Source: Maribacter arenosus (GTDB lineage: Bacteria > Bacteroidota > Bacteroidia > Flavobacteriales > Flavobacteriaceae). From it: 64,000 nt of DNA. The stretch lies in assembly GCF_014610845.1 (NCBI RefSeq), contig NZ_JABTCG010000002.1:434001-498000 (forward strand), in the 5' to 3' direction. The notes beneath the pieces were generated by a model. That model was not told the origin of the DNA. It made no database searches and saw nothing but the letters and a program-made list of their open reading frames with translations. Made by a program: the position numbers and the translations under genes. Below are positions 27,526-37,137 of the stretch, piece by piece; within the stretch, counting starts at the first letter, position 1, and every line of letters begins with the position of its first letter.

Positions 27526-28431
27526 CTATAAAATCCAGTTTTTAGGCTGCTTTAAAACCTGAAGGAGTCTTTCTTCCTCACTGCCTACTTCGGCATGATG
27601 GTCATAGCGCCATTGAACATGGGGTGGTAGACTCATAAGTATACTTTCAATACGACCATTGGTTTTTAAACCGAATAGGGTTCCCTTGTCATGCACCAGA
27701 TTGAATTCCACATAGCGCCCACGTCTAATTTCTTGCCAATCGCGTTGTTCTTTTGAATAGGTAAGCTTTTTCCTTTTTTCGACAATCGGGACATAGGCTT
27801 CCAGAAAACTATCCCCTACCGTAGTTACAAAATTATACCAATCGTTCATATTCATGGTCTCGTTTGCTTTGCAATAATCGAAAAAGAGTCCGCCTACACC
27901 ACGAGCCTCATTTCTATGGGCATTCCAGAAATAATCATCGCATTTTTTTTTGAAAGCCGGGTAGAATTCTGGATTATGGGCATCACATGCCTTTTTACAA
28001 ACGGTATGAAAATGTACAGCGTCCTCATCGAACAGATAATAAGGGGTCAGGTCTTGTCCCCCGCCAAACCACTGGTCAACGATTTTTCCTTGGTTATCAT
28101 ACATTTCAAAGTATCGCCAATTGGCGTGAACCGTAGGAATCATTGGACTTTTAGGATGCAGTACCAAGCTGAGTCCGCAAGCAAAGAAATCGGCGTCCCC
28201 CACACCAAAATAGGTTTGCATACTTTCCGGGAGCGCCCCATGCACGGCTGAAATATTGACCCCTCCTTTTTCAAAAACAATCCCGTTTTCAATAACCCGA
28301 GTTCGACCACCGCCTCCCTCGGGCCGTTCCCAAAGATCTTCGCGAAATTTTGCGCTACCATCAACAGCTTCCACTGCGGTCGTAATGGTATCCTGTAGTT
28401 TTTGGATGTATTCGAAGAATTTATCTTTCAT
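27526..28431 (-). CDS. hemF: Oxygen-dependent coproporphyrinogen III oxidase
   Basis: 301 aa, converts coproporphyrinogen III to protoporphyrinogen IX using O2. Signature WFGGGQDLTPYYLFDEDAVHFH is intact, as are FFDYCKANE and RYVEFNLVHDKGTLFGL. Oxygen dependence implies an aerobic lifestyle. ATGA overlap with the upstream membrane-protein gene indicates coupling. Confidence 0.96.
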   Translation of the reverse strand: MKDKFFEYIQKLQDTITTAVEAVDGSAKFREDLWERPEGGGGRTRVIENGIVFEKGGVNISAVHGALPESMQTYFGVGDADFFACGLSLVLHPKSPMIPTVHANWRYFEMYDNQGKIVDQWFGGGQDLTPYYLFDEDAVHFHTVCKKACDAHNPEFYPAFKKKCDDYFWNAHRNEARGVGGLFFDYCKANETMNMNDWYNFVTTVGDSFLEAYVPIVEKRKKLTYSKEQRDWQEIRRGRYVEFNLVHDKGTLFGLKTNGRIESILMSLPPHVQWRYDHHAEVGSEEERLLQVLKQPKNWIL

Positions 28432-29063
28432 TTTTGAGGATGCTTTATAAAGGGGGCGCCAAATCGTGGGTTTAGAGCAAGTACTTCAATAATTGCAAGT
28501 AGGCAATAGTAAGTAAAACCAAAAGCAATTACAACATGAGGCATTTCATTAAATAGCCTGACCGCATCTGAATCCCCGGGATACCCTATTTCTTGCAATG
28601 TGTCCATGGTCATTCCCCATTTTGGTACATGTTCACTTCCAAAAATAAAAGGAAATATTAGCACAAAATATGCCAGAGCCGCCAGAATTGACTTTAGAAT
28701 AGTTTGCTGCTTTAATACCTTTGGGACATCTGAAAAGGCAAAACGCATTCTATTAAATACGACCAACAAATAAATTAATAAGACAATTGGATCTTGAGCA
28801 GCTGCACTAAAAGCCAATGCGAATAAACCATAAAATGGTAAAAGGCCATAAAGTGAGATCTTTTTTGGCATTGTGGACATGAGTACTCCCGAGTGTATCA
28901 TTATAAATTCAAAGATTACCAAAATGCCCATTGTAATGATTTTGGGAGTATCACCAATAATTGGATTATGCCAAAGACGATAAAATTGAAATGCAATGAT
29001 CAGCGTCATCAATAGACCGGCATATTCAAACTGACGATTGTATCTTTCTATGATATTCATCAT
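28428..29063 (-). CDS. Integral membrane protein of unknown function in heme operon
   Basis: 211 aa with about six hydrophobic segments (for example LLMTLIIAFQFYRLW, ITMGILVIFEFIMIHSGVLM, LLIYLLVVFN, VVIAFGFTYYCLLAIIEVLA). Starts with Met-Met. I recognise no family. Stop overlaps the hemF start by 4 bp, suggesting co-expression; a porphyrin- or cytochrome-related role is possible but unsupported. Confidence 0.6.
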   Translation of the reverse strand: MMNIIERYNRQFEYAGLLMTLIIAFQFYRLWHNPIIGDTPKIITMGILVIFEFIMIHSGVLMSTMPKKISLYGLLPFYGLFALAFSAAAQDPIVLLIYLLVVFNRMRFAFSDVPKVLKQQTILKSILAALAYFVLIFPFIFGSEHVPKWGMTMDTLQEIGYPGDSDAVRLFNEMPHVVIAFGFTYYCLLAIIEVLALNPRFGAPFIKHPQK

Positions 29064-29085
29064 TTATTATCAATAGGAGCAAGAT

Positions 29086-29619
29086 TCATGCGTACAATTC
29101 ATAAAGTTCCATATCCAGGGCATCCTCACCAGGGGGTGTATGTTCTTTCAATAAGGTTCGTTGCCAGATGTACCCACATTTTTTCGCAATCTTTACGCTT
29201 GCCAGATTTGTTTTATGGGTGATAATTCGAAGATCGGTAAGTCCTAAGGTGTCAAAAGCGTAATTCGTAAGTGCCTGTACAGATTGTGTTGCCCAACCCC
29301 TTCCTTCAAATTGATAGCCGATACAATAAGCCAATTCTGCCTGTTTCTTGTCCCAATTAAGTTCTTTAATATACACAAGCCCAATAATCGTTCGGCCCTC
29401 CTTTTCCTTGAGTTTAAAAAGAAACTCTTCCTTTTCCTGAAATTGTTTTACTTTCTTCGAAACAAAAATCCTCGATAGGTCAGGGGTAAGGTTCTGTTCT
29501 AGTGTTTTTGGGAAAAAACGTTTTAACCGTTCCGTATTTGCAATACTGAAATCGCAGAGTTTCCAAGCATCCTCCTCGGCAATGGGTTCTATAAAATAGG
29601 CATCGAAGTCAAATAGCAT
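29086..29619 (-). CDS. GNAT family N-acetyltransferase (RimJ/RimL type)
   Basis: 177 aa. GNAT core elements: LAYCIGYQFEGRGWATQSVQ (acetyl-CoA binding, Q/RxxGxG/A-like), LTDLRIITHKTNLASVKIAKKCGY typical of the RimJ/RimL/ElaA-like branch. Substrate unknown. It begins 18 nt after the hemE stop, inside the heme run. Confidence 0.85.
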   Translation of the reverse strand: MLFDFDAYFIEPIAEEDAWKLCDFSIANTERLKRFFPKTLEQNLTPDLSRIFVSKKVKQFQEKEEFLFKLKEKEGRTIIGLVYIKELNWDKKQAELAYCIGYQFEGRGWATQSVQALTNYAFDTLGLTDLRIITHKTNLASVKIAKKCGYIWQRTLLKEHTPPGEDALDMELYELYA

Positions 29620-29637
29620 TAAACCAAACGGTATTTT

Positions 29638-30669
29638 TTATTGTGTGGGACTTTTATATTCTTTTACGGCATCTACGAAGGCTTTGGCATTCTCTAATGG
29701 AATGTTCGGAAGAATTCCGTGACCTAGATTCGCAATGTATTTGTCTTTCCCGAATTCATCGATCATCCGGGTTACCATTTTTTTGATTTCCGAAGGAGGG
29801 GACAACAATCTGGCCGGATCGAAATTACCCTGTAAGGTAATATTTCCACCCGTTAAATATCGGGCGTTTTTTGGGGAGCATGTCCAGTCAACACCCAAGG
29901 CAGCCGCACCGGATTTGGCCATCCCACCCAGAGCGAACCAGCAGCCCTTACCAAAGACGATGACCGGGGCCTCATCTTTCAAGGCATCTATAATCTGCTG
30001 AATGTATGTAAATGAAAATTCTTGATAATCGTCAGGGGAAAGCATTCCGCCCCAAGAATCGAATACCTGTACCGCATTGACACCCGCCCTTACTTTGGCT
30101 TTGAGATAGGCAATGGTCGTATCGGTTATTTTCTGCAATAATTCATGGGCGGCAATGGGTTGTGTAAAACAGAATTCCTTCGCCTTGTCGAACGTCTTGC
30201 TCCCCTGCCCTTGCACACAATAGCAAAGGATCGTCCATGGTGATCCAGCGAAACCGATCAAAGGAATCCCATCGTTCAACTTCTCTTTGGTCATTGTAAT
30301 GGCCTTCATTACATAATCCAATGTTTCATTGACATCAGGGACGATAACATTGTCAACGGCTTTTTGGGTTTGTATGGGATTAGGTAAATAAGGCCCAAAA
30401 TTAGGCTTCATCTGCACTTCTATGTTCATGGCTTGTGGGATAACCAAGATATCACTGAAAAGGATAGCGGCATCCATTCCGTACCTGCGAATGGGTTGCA
30501 CCGTAATTTCGGAAGCCAACTCAGGGGTTTGGCAACGGGTAAAGAAATCGTATTTTTTTCGTATTTCTATAAACTCAGGCAAATAACGCCCTGCCTGCCG
30601 CATCATCCAAACTGGTGGTCTATCGACAATTTCGCCTTTTAGGGCTCTTAAGAATAAGTCGTTTTTCAT
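29638..30669 (-). CDS. hemE: Uroporphyrinogen decarboxylase
   Basis: 343 aa from ATG 30669; an in-frame TTG 36 nt upstream is disfavoured. Decarboxylates uroporphyrinogen III to coproporphyrinogen III. Motif [16 protein letters not shown] near the N-terminus and [12 protein letters not shown] are family signatures; the catalytic Asp is in [12 protein letters not shown]. Follows hemC-hemD by about 100 bp. Confidence 0.96.
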   Translation of the reverse strand: MKNDLFLRALKGEIVDRPPVWMMRQAGRYLPEFIEIRKKYDFFTRCQTPELASEITVQPIRRYGMDAAILFSDILVIPQAMNIEVQMKPNFGPYLPNPIQTQKAVDNVIVPDVNETLDYVMKAITMTKEKLNDGIPLIGFAGSPWTILCYCVQGQGSKTFDKAKEFCFTQPIAAHELLQKITDTTIAYLKAKVRAGVNAVQVFDSWGGMLSPDDYQEFSFTYIQQIIDALKDEAPVIVFGKGCWFALGGMAKSGAAALGVDWTCSPKNARYLTGGNITLQGNFDPARLLSPPSEIKKMVTRMIDEFGKDKYIANLGHGILPNIPLENAKAFVDAVKEYKSPTQ

Positions 30670-30771
30670 CTGCTTAAGTTTATTTTTATTATCGGTCAGA
30701 TACAATTCACCAATGAATATCCAGATTTATCAAGTATTGTTATGGCCCATTTCATATCTTATTCTTCTCTC

Positions 30772-32364
30772 TTAGCCTTTGCCCTTTAGGTATTTGGCAT
30801 TAACCAAATCAATTACACTTTCCATATCGGGAATTTTGGCAACATATACCTCTGAAAAATGCTCCCGGGCCACCTTAGCCGTGCTTTCGCCAATACAATA
30901 GGCAATTATATCCGTTCTGTTCAATTTTAAATAGCTTTTGATGGTTGACGGACTGAAAAAGAGTACCCCCTTTACATTCGGAGGAACTTTGACAGGGGTG
31001 TGCTTGGTTTTATAGGCTTCAATCTCGTTCACCGTAATACCACTATTGGTCAATATATTGGGAAGATCGTCCATACGTAGATTACTACAGAAATAGGTAA
31101 CTTCGGTCCCTTCCAAATAGTCCACCAAGTATTCCGCCAATTTCTTTGCGTTTTTTTCGAAATGCCGCACTAAGCCAATTCGGGCTTCGATCAACCGTTT
31201 GGTGCGTCGACCTACACAATAGATATTTTTGAATTGCAATTGGGAAGCGCTCACATTGGTCAATAAAGCTTCGACCGCATTCTTGCTTGTAATGATGACA
31301 TTTTGCATTTTTGCCGTCAACACCTTCCTGGGGATACGGGTTGGACTGGTTTTTATAAAATCCTCTGAATCTACCTGAAGGCCACCCTTGAATAATGAGC
31401 GTTGGTCTTGGGTCAATTTTTTAGTACAAAATATTTCTATGCTTTTGGTATCACGTTGTACTTCCCCTACTAGGTTTTTGCCCCCGCGGCTTAAAATACT
31501 ATTGGCACAATCACGGCCTAGGCTTTTATGCTCCCCAAAAGGCGCCGTAAATTCAGCCTCCAATTTTTTGGTTCCGTCAACAGATAGCAACACCCCTTTG
31601 AAGGTAACCTCCTCCGTTTTGCTATTGATATAGGCTAGGGCCCCAATAGGGGCACTACAGCCGCCCTCCAACAATCTGAGGAACTCCCGCTCAAGTTGGG
31701 TACAAATTTCAGTGGCTTCATGGTTCAATTCTGCACAAGCCTCGAGAACAAAGTCGTCTTTTTCCAAAGCAACCACCATAATCGCCCCTTGGGCCGGGGC
31801 AGGCAACATCCAAGTGAGTCCAATGGTATGTTCGTGTTCGAGGCCGATTCGATCTAAACCGGCCGCAGCAAAAATGGCCCCGTTCCAATCGTTGTCTTTA
31901 AGCTTTTGCATGCGACTGTTCACATTGCCACGCAAGTCGACCACGGTATGGGTCGGATACCGGTTCAACCATTGCGCTTTCCTTCTCAGACTTCCCGTGG
32001 CAATAATGGCATCCCGGCTGGCAAGAAATTCCTCATTGTCCTTATAAGCCAGGATATCGAGATAATTGGCACGTTCCAATACGGCAGCCTGCACAATTCC
32101 CTTTGGCAAAGCTGTGGGCACATCTTTCATAGAATGTACCGCAATATCTATATCCCCATTGAGCATAGCCACATCGAGGGTTTTGGTAAAAATACCCGTA
32201 ATCCCCATTTCGTAAAGAGGCTTGTCCAGCACCAAATCCCCTGTGGACTTAACAGGGACAAGTGTGGTTTGGTAACCTAAGGCTTCAAGCTTGTTTTTAA
32301 CGGTATTTGCCTGCCATAGTGCCAATTCACTATCGCGTGTGCCAATTCTTATGCTTTTGCTCAT
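30772..32364 (-). CDS. hemCD: Fused hydroxymethylbilane synthase / uroporphyrinogen-III synthase
   Basis: 530 aa bifunctional protein. Residues 1 to about 305 are porphobilinogen deaminase: IRIGTRDSELALWQAN, HSMKDVPTALP, ATGSLRRKAQ and the dipyrromethane cofactor Cys in LLEGGCSAPIGA. Residues about 325-530 are a HemD domain (VIITSKNAVEALL, GVLFFSPSTIKSYLK, YCIGESTAKVA). The single frame joins two consecutive heme steps. Start overlaps the hemA stop by 4 bp (ATGA). HemD diverges quickly, but the position and motifs are convincing. Confidence 0.93.
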   Translation of the reverse strand: MSKSIRIGTRDSELALWQANTVKNKLEALGYQTTLVPVKSTGDLVLDKPLYEMGITGIFTKTLDVAMLNGDIDIAVHSMKDVPTALPKGIVQAAVLERANYLDILAYKDNEEFLASRDAIIATGSLRRKAQWLNRYPTHTVVDLRGNVNSRMQKLKDNDWNGAIFAAAGLDRIGLEHEHTIGLTWMLPAPAQGAIMVVALEKDDFVLEACAELNHEATEICTQLEREFLRLLEGGCSAPIGALAYINSKTEEVTFKGVLLSVDGTKKLEAEFTAPFGEHKSLGRDCANSILSRGGKNLVGEVQRDTKSIEIFCTKKLTQDQRSLFKGGLQVDSEDFIKTSPTRIPRKVLTAKMQNVIITSKNAVEALLTNVSASQLQFKNIYCVGRRTKRLIEARIGLVRHFEKNAKKLAEYLVDYLEGTEVTYFCSNLRMDDLPNILTNSGITVNEIEAYKTKHTPVKVPPNVKGVLFFSPSTIKSYLKLNRTDIIAYCIGESTAKVAREHFSEVYVAKIPDMESVIDLVNAKYLKGKG

Positions 32365-33617
32365 TGGGATTTTATTTCTAGCTGAAAAACTTTTTGAATG
32401 AGCTCAAGACTGTCCTCGGCATCCCCATTGGCATCCTTTAGATGATTTGCAAACTGCTTTGTTATTTTTTGAATGATACGGTCTGAAATAACATCGGCTT
32501 GTTCCGTATTGAAATCGGTAAGTTTTCTGGATTGATAATCCAACTCCTCTTCCTTCATGGTATTCAATTTCTTTTTCAAAGCTTTGATTACAGGAGCGAA
32601 TTTTCGGGTTTCCAACCATTGGATAAATTCCCGTTTTATATCCTCGATGATACGTTCTGCTTGCGGTATAAACTGTTTTCGACGCTCTAAAGTCTCATCT
32701 GTCATTTGTGATAAATGGTCTAAATGGATAACCGTGACGTTATCAAGATCGGAAACATCATCGGCCACATTCTTTGGAATCGAGAGGTCCAATATCAGCA
32801 AGGGTTTCTTGGTATAGATCAATTCCTTTGAAATCGTCGGGGAATGGGCCCCTGTAGCAACCACCAATACATCGGTATTTCGAATCTCGGTTTGCAGATC
32901 ACCATAGTCCTTGACCACTAGATTAAATTTGCCTGCAATTTTTTCCGCTTTGGTCTTAGTTCGATTGATCAGGGTAATTTGTGAGTTCTGGGTATGCTTG
33001 ATAAGGTTTTCACACGTATTCCGCCCAATTTTCCCGGTACCAAAAAGCAAAACACTCTTGTTGGAAATATTCTCAACATTCTGAAGAATGTATTGTACCG
33101 AGGCAAAAGCAACCGAAGTGGCCCCGGAAGAGAGGTCGGTCTCATTCTTGATGCGTTTACTCGCCTGGATCACCGAATTGGTAAGCCGTTCCATAAACGG
33201 ATTGGCAATATCATGCTTTTTAGAACGGTTGAAGCTATGGCGTAATTGACTTATGATCTCAAAATCCCCTAAAATCTGACTGTCCAAACCTGTGCCCACA
33301 CGGAATAAATGGGAGATGGCATCGTTGTTTTTATACACATAGGCCACTTCCTGGAAATCTTCAAGGGTACCTTGAGTGTTATCGCAAAGTAGCTTTATCA
33401 ATTGAAAAGGATGTTGGGCAAACCCATGCAATTCGGTACGGTTACAGGTAGAAGTAACCAGTAAACCATCTATATCCTGGGCTTTGGCCTGCTTTAAAAG
33501 ATTATCTATGGAGGATTCATCCAAGCTGAATTTACCCCGAATGTGCGCATCAGCTTTTTTATAACTTAGACCAATGGTATAAAATGAATTATGCTTGGAA
33601 ATGTGGTACGCTTTCAT
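32361..33617 (-). CDS. hemA: Glutamyl-tRNA reductase
   Basis: 418 aa; first committed step of the C5 heme pathway. Catalytic Cys in LLVTSTCNRTELHG, then VGTGLDSQILGDFEI, NADPH-binding LLFGTGKIGRNTCENL and VVATGAHSPTI. Head of the minus-strand hem operon and divergent from an AraC regulator with a 200-bp shared control region. hemL, the next step, is not in the window. Confidence 0.95.
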   Translation of the reverse strand: MKAYHISKHNSFYTIGLSYKKADAHIRGKFSLDESSIDNLLKQAKAQDIDGLLVTSTCNRTELHGFAQHPFQLIKLLCDNTQGTLEDFQEVAYVYKNNDAISHLFRVGTGLDSQILGDFEIISQLRHSFNRSKKHDIANPFMERLTNSVIQASKRIKNETDLSSGATSVAFASVQYILQNVENISNKSVLLFGTGKIGRNTCENLIKHTQNSQITLINRTKTKAEKIAGKFNLVVKDYGDLQTEIRNTDVLVVATGAHSPTISKELIYTKKPLLILDLSIPKNVADDVSDLDNVTVIHLDHLSQMTDETLERRKQFIPQAERIIEDIKREFIQWLETRKFAPVIKALKKKLNTMKEEELDYQSRKLTDFNTEQADVISDRIIQKITKQFANHLKDANGDAEDSLELIQKVFQLEIKSQ

Positions 33618-33817
33618 AAATTTGTTCGAACGGTCACAAAAATAGGAGCATCATTCGAATAAAAATAACGCTTGAGGAACAATTAGTATCGAAATTCGGG
33701 ATTTTAATCCCAATTCGTTGTAACTTCCCGCTAAACGATGATTTAATGGCTGTTCAAAAGAATTTAAATTAACCTTATTTAGAATACATCTAAATAATAT
33801 TTCTATTTTTACGCGCT

Positions 33818-34708
33818 ATGGAAAAAGAAAATGTCGCTCAAGGATCCTACACGGAGGTGTTGATCGAAAACGGCTTTTACGTATTGAAGCTACAGAATGA
33901 TACGCTGGCAAAGCAAAGGGTCACCCGTGAGATAGATAGTACTTTCATTCAATTTCATTTCTGTTTAAAGGGTAATGCTAAATTTATCTTCAATGAGGGC
34001 ATGTATGCCCTTGAAGTTTCCGAGGAAAACTCCCTTTTATTATACAATACACAGGTAGATTTACCCATGAATATGGAAATGGCCCCCAATTCTTGGATGG
34101 TTTCCATAGTCATGACCATTCAAAAATTTCATTCCCTGTTTTCAAAAGAGGCTGATTATATTCCGTTTCTAAGTGCTGGGAACAAGGAGAAAAAGTATTA
34201 TGCCCAAGAAATGGTTACGCCTGCCATTGCCGTGGTTTTAAGCCAAATAATGAATTATAACCTACATCCTTCGATAAAGGAATTGTATATCAAGGGTAAG
34301 GTCTATGAGCTTATTTCACTTTATTTTAATAAAAGTACGGATGCCGATCTGGAACAATGTCCGTTTTTAGTCGATGAGGATAATGTAAAACGAATTAGAC
34401 AGGCCAAGGAGATTATGATCAGCCATATGGCCGAACCCCCATCATTACCTGAATTGGCGAAACAGGTCGGACTGAGTTTAAAGAAACTGAAGGAAGGTTT
34501 TAAACAGATATACGGGGACTCGGTCTATAGTTTCTTATTCGATTATAAAATGGAACATGCACGCCGATTATTGGAGACTGGCCAGAACAATGTGAATGAG
34601 GTGGGATTAAAGGTGGGATATAGCACATCGAGTCATTTTATAGCTGCCTTTAAAAAGAAATATGGCACCACCCCCAAGAAATACGTGATGTCATTGGCGA
34701 AATCATGA
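33818..34708 (+). CDS. AraC family transcriptional regulator
   Basis: 296 aa. A C-terminal double helix-turn-helix (about residues 195-290: LPELAKQVGLSLKKLKEGFK, then VNEVGLKVGYSTSSHFIAAF, KKYGTTPKKY) and an N-terminal cupin-like sensor region. In this position, divergent from hemA, it is a candidate regulator of heme or iron genes; many relatives in this group respond to iron chelates. Functional assignment is by context. Confidence 0.88.
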   Translation: MEKENVAQGSYTEVLIENGFYVLKLQNDTLAKQRVTREIDSTFIQFHFCLKGNAKFIFNEGMYALEVSEENSLLLYNTQVDLPMNMEMAPNSWMVSIVMTIQKFHSLFSKEADYIPFLSAGNKEKKYYAQEMVTPAIAVVLSQIMNYNLHPSIKELYIKGKVYELISLYFNKSTDADLEQCPFLVDEDNVKRIRQAKEIMISHMAEPPSLPELAKQVGLSLKKLKEGFKQIYGDSVYSFLFDYKMEHARRLLETGQNNVNEVGLKVGYSTSSHFIAAFKKKYGTTPKKYVMSLAKS

Positions 34709-34752
34709 TGAAAAATGCTAAATGTGCCATGCTTTAGCGGATTTTTACATTT

Positions 34753-34768
34753 CCGACCGATCAGTCTG
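34753..34768. promoter_or_regulatory. TetR-type palindrome, site 3
   Basis: CCGACC-GATC-AGTCTG, the same pattern as the sites at 22697 and 22823, here between convergent genes. Confidence 0.35.
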
Positions 34769-34776
34769 TACCAATG

Positions 34777-34887
34777 CTAGGCGTGAATCATCGTAATCCC
34801 AACCAAAGGGACGAAAATCGCTAAAACATCGGGGTAGTGCATCGATTTTTCCTTTAAACCTTCTTTGGAGTACCCAAACAGACCCAT
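34777..34887 (-). CDS. Possible 36-aa small membrane protein
   Basis: A frame starting MGLFGYSKEGLKEKS and ending with a hydrophobic stretch VLAIFVPLVGITMIHA. An A-rich leader (GGAAAACAAACCG) precedes the ATG. The longer overlapping frame reaching back into the DUF1460 gene is ignored. Shape fits a single-pass small protein; no homologue recognised. Confidence 0.3.
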   Translation of the reverse strand: MGLFGYSKEGLKEKSMHYPDVLAIFVPLVGITMIHA

Positions 34888-34918
34888 CGGTTTGTTTTCC
34901 AATGCAAAAGATGCGCCT

Positions 34919-35764
34919 TCAGTTGATGCGGGCCACCATAATCCCCGTGTTTTTATTGACTTTTTTGAGATAATCGACCAGTGGTAGTTCAGAAACCTCA
35001 ACCTCTCCCGAAGATGAGGCATGCAAAAGGTGGATCCTTCCATCCTTTTCCCTTGATGCGATACCGGTATGGGTAATATCCAACCCTTCAATAGAGGTAG
35101 TGAGTGCGATGATATCCCCCGAACGGATCAAATGTTCATTGGCTTCAATCTGATCTTGGGGCAAGTAGCAAATGGCTTCATTGTTCAGAAAGTTTTCGGA
35201 AGCCTTTATCTTTTCAAAATTCATGTCATCGACCAAAAAGGGATATAAATCCCTATGGGTGCTCATAAAATTGATTTCCTTGGTAATCTCCTTTCCCCCT
35301 ATCTCAGAGGTCATGTCCGTTATCAATCCTTTTTGTTCATTATTGGCGATCCACTCCGAAAAATAATGGAGTCGAGAGGCGTATCCATCGAGCTTGCCGT
35401 TTTTATACCGAATGGTTTCTAAAACCTTGGCAAAAGAATCAAAATCTGTCTTTTCTTTCTGTAATAGTAGGGTGAAAGCCAGGACATTTTCAACGAAGGT
35501 GGTACAATCCAGCCCTTGAAGATTGACCACTAATGTTTCGGTCTCCCCTATTTCCAAGGTTTTTGCCACATAAGGGGTCTGTAGAAAGGTTTTGCCTACC
35601 GATACCATAGTTTTTCCCAAATCCTTTTCCAATAAACCATCAATCGCGATGATCTTATCCTCAAAAGCCTGTTTGTCCTGGGCGGAACAGGTAATTTGTT
35701 GGGTATAGCCCAGGGCTACCGCAAAGAAGCATAGTAATATAACATAGGGGGCTGCTTTTTTCAT
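34919..35764 (-). CDS. DUF1460 (N-acetylmuramoyl-L-alanine amidase-like) exported protein
   Basis: 281 aa from ATG 35764, giving signal peptide MKKAAPYVILLCFFAVALGY; the frame extends 20 codons upstream. NlpC/P60-like catalytic Cys in LQGLDCTTFVENVLAF and His in ITHTGIASREKDG. The family includes bacterial cell-wall amidases. Follows the MscS gene on the same strand by 43 bp. Confidence 0.85.
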   Translation of the reverse strand: MKKAAPYVILLCFFAVALGYTQQITCSAQDKQAFEDKIIAIDGLLEKDLGKTMVSVGKTFLQTPYVAKTLEIGETETLVVNLQGLDCTTFVENVLAFTLLLQKEKTDFDSFAKVLETIRYKNGKLDGYASRLHYFSEWIANNEQKGLITDMTSEIGGKEITKEINFMSTHRDLYPFLVDDMNFEKIKASENFLNNEAICYLPQDQIEANEHLIRSGDIIALTTSIEGLDITHTGIASREKDGRIHLLHASSSGEVEVSELPLVDYLKKVNKNTGIMVARIN

Positions 35765-35807
35765 TTTCTTAGGATTATAGAGACAAAAATAGCAAATAGG
35801 ATGCCAT

Positions 35808-36881
35808 TTATTCCACTTTTTCATTTGCTTCCGCTTTATTCAGGTAAATACGGGTATGGGCCAAGCTTTCCGGATAGTTCTTTTGTAGAAAAACAATCAA
35901 TTTTTCACGCACCATGACCCGGAGATCCCAGGCCGACGATGAATCCTTGGCACTCATCAAGGCACGGACCTCAACGTAATTGGCCTTTGAATCGGTTACC
36001 TGGATGTTATTGACTTCCCCATCCCAAAGATCGGTGGATTTCAAGATTCGGGTCAATTCCTTGCGAAGCGCATCAAAAGGAACCTTATAATCGGTATACA
36101 AAAAAACAGTACCCAAAATATCGGCAGAGGTCTTTGTCCAGTTTTGAAAGGAATTTTCAATAAAAAAGGTGGAAGGGACGACCAATCTTCTTTTGTCCCA
36201 TATTTTAACAACAACATAAGTTAGGGTAATCTCTTCGATCCGGCCCCATTCCCCTTCAACGATTACGACGTCGTCGATTTTAATGGGTTGTGTAATGGCA
36301 ATTTGAATGCCGGCCAAAATGGTACCTATCATTTTTTGGGCCGATAAACCAATGATGATTCCCGCAACCCCGGCCGAGGCAAAAATACTCACCCCTATTT
36401 CGCGTATGCTTTCAAAGCTCATAAGGGCAATGCCTAAGGCAAGAATAATAACCACGAATATGATAATCCTCTCCAATATATTGAACTGGGTCGTGACTTT
36501 CCTAGCCTTAAGATTGTCTGAGGTGTGAATGTCATATTTTTCGATAATCCCTTTTTTAACGATCTTTATGATATTCAAGATCAGCCAGGTTGCTCCAAAA
36601 ATAAACATCAAAGTACTGGCCTTTTTAAACGTATAGGCATAGTCTTCAAGGCCCAGAACATCACGAAGTGATTCCATACGTACTAGAAAGGACAGAAGAA
36701 TCACGAAAAAGGGAAAGGTTACCTTTTTAAATGCATGTTTGGGGATGACATAATTGGGGTCTTTCCCAAACCTACGTAGTAGTTGTACCATAATGAAATA
36801 CACTAGGAGAATCAGTAAAAAAGCAACTATCACATAGATGAGCGACTGATTGTCTGTATTTTTGAAAAAAGTATCGATCAT
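35808..36881 (-). CDS. Mechanosensitive ion channel (MscS family)
   Basis: 357 aa. Four to five N-terminal hydrophobic segments, then the pore helix and beta domain signature (ASAGVAGIIIGLSAQKMIGT, ITQPIKIDDVVIVEGEWGRIEEITLTYVVVK... pattern) and C-terminal alpha/beta region. Releases solutes on hypo-osmotic shock. Divergent from hemH across a 256-bp gap. Confidence 0.92.
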   Translation of the reverse strand: MIDTFFKNTDNQSLIYVIVAFLLILLVYFIMVQLLRRFGKDPNYVIPKHAFKKVTFPFFVILLSFLVRMESLRDVLGLEDYAYTFKKASTLMFIFGATWLILNIIKIVKKGIIEKYDIHTSDNLKARKVTTQFNILERIIIFVVIILALGIALMSFESIREIGVSIFASAGVAGIIIGLSAQKMIGTILAGIQIAITQPIKIDDVVIVEGEWGRIEEITLTYVVVKIWDKRRLVVPSTFFIENSFQNWTKTSADILGTVFLYTDYKVPFDALRKELTRILKSTDLWDGEVNNIQVTDSKANYVEVRALMSAKDSSSAWDLRVMVREKLIVFLQKNYPESLAHTRIYLNKAEANEKVE

Positions 36882-37023
36882 TACCTTGTATTTATTTCAT
36901 TTAGTGAGGGAACATAAATAAAATACCATCAAAACATGTTAAATCCATGTAAAAAATAGATTTTTCCCATAGTGGCATAAGAAACTTATGAAAATAGATC
37001 AAGATTTGTTTTAACACAAAACC

Positions 37024-37031
37024 TATTTTTG
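37024..37031 (+). promoter_or_regulatory. -7-like box upstream of hemH
   Basis: TATTTTTG fits the Bacteroidota TAnnTTTG -7 element; TTTG lies 15 nt upstream (37005). The leader to the hemH ATG would be about 100 nt. Confidence 0.35.
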
Positions 37032-37137
37032 TTGCCGACATACATTTGAGCCTTTTGGATAATCAATGGAAGATGATATAATCTTTTTATTAAAAGGAAT
37101 GCCCGACAAGTTCAAGTGATATAAAACCGTTTAAAAA

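Noticed and set aside
34777-35091. Full 104-codon frame overlapping the DUF1460 gene
   Set aside because: Its first two thirds are a shadow of the DUF1460 coding region; only the last 36 codons were kept as a weak candidate.
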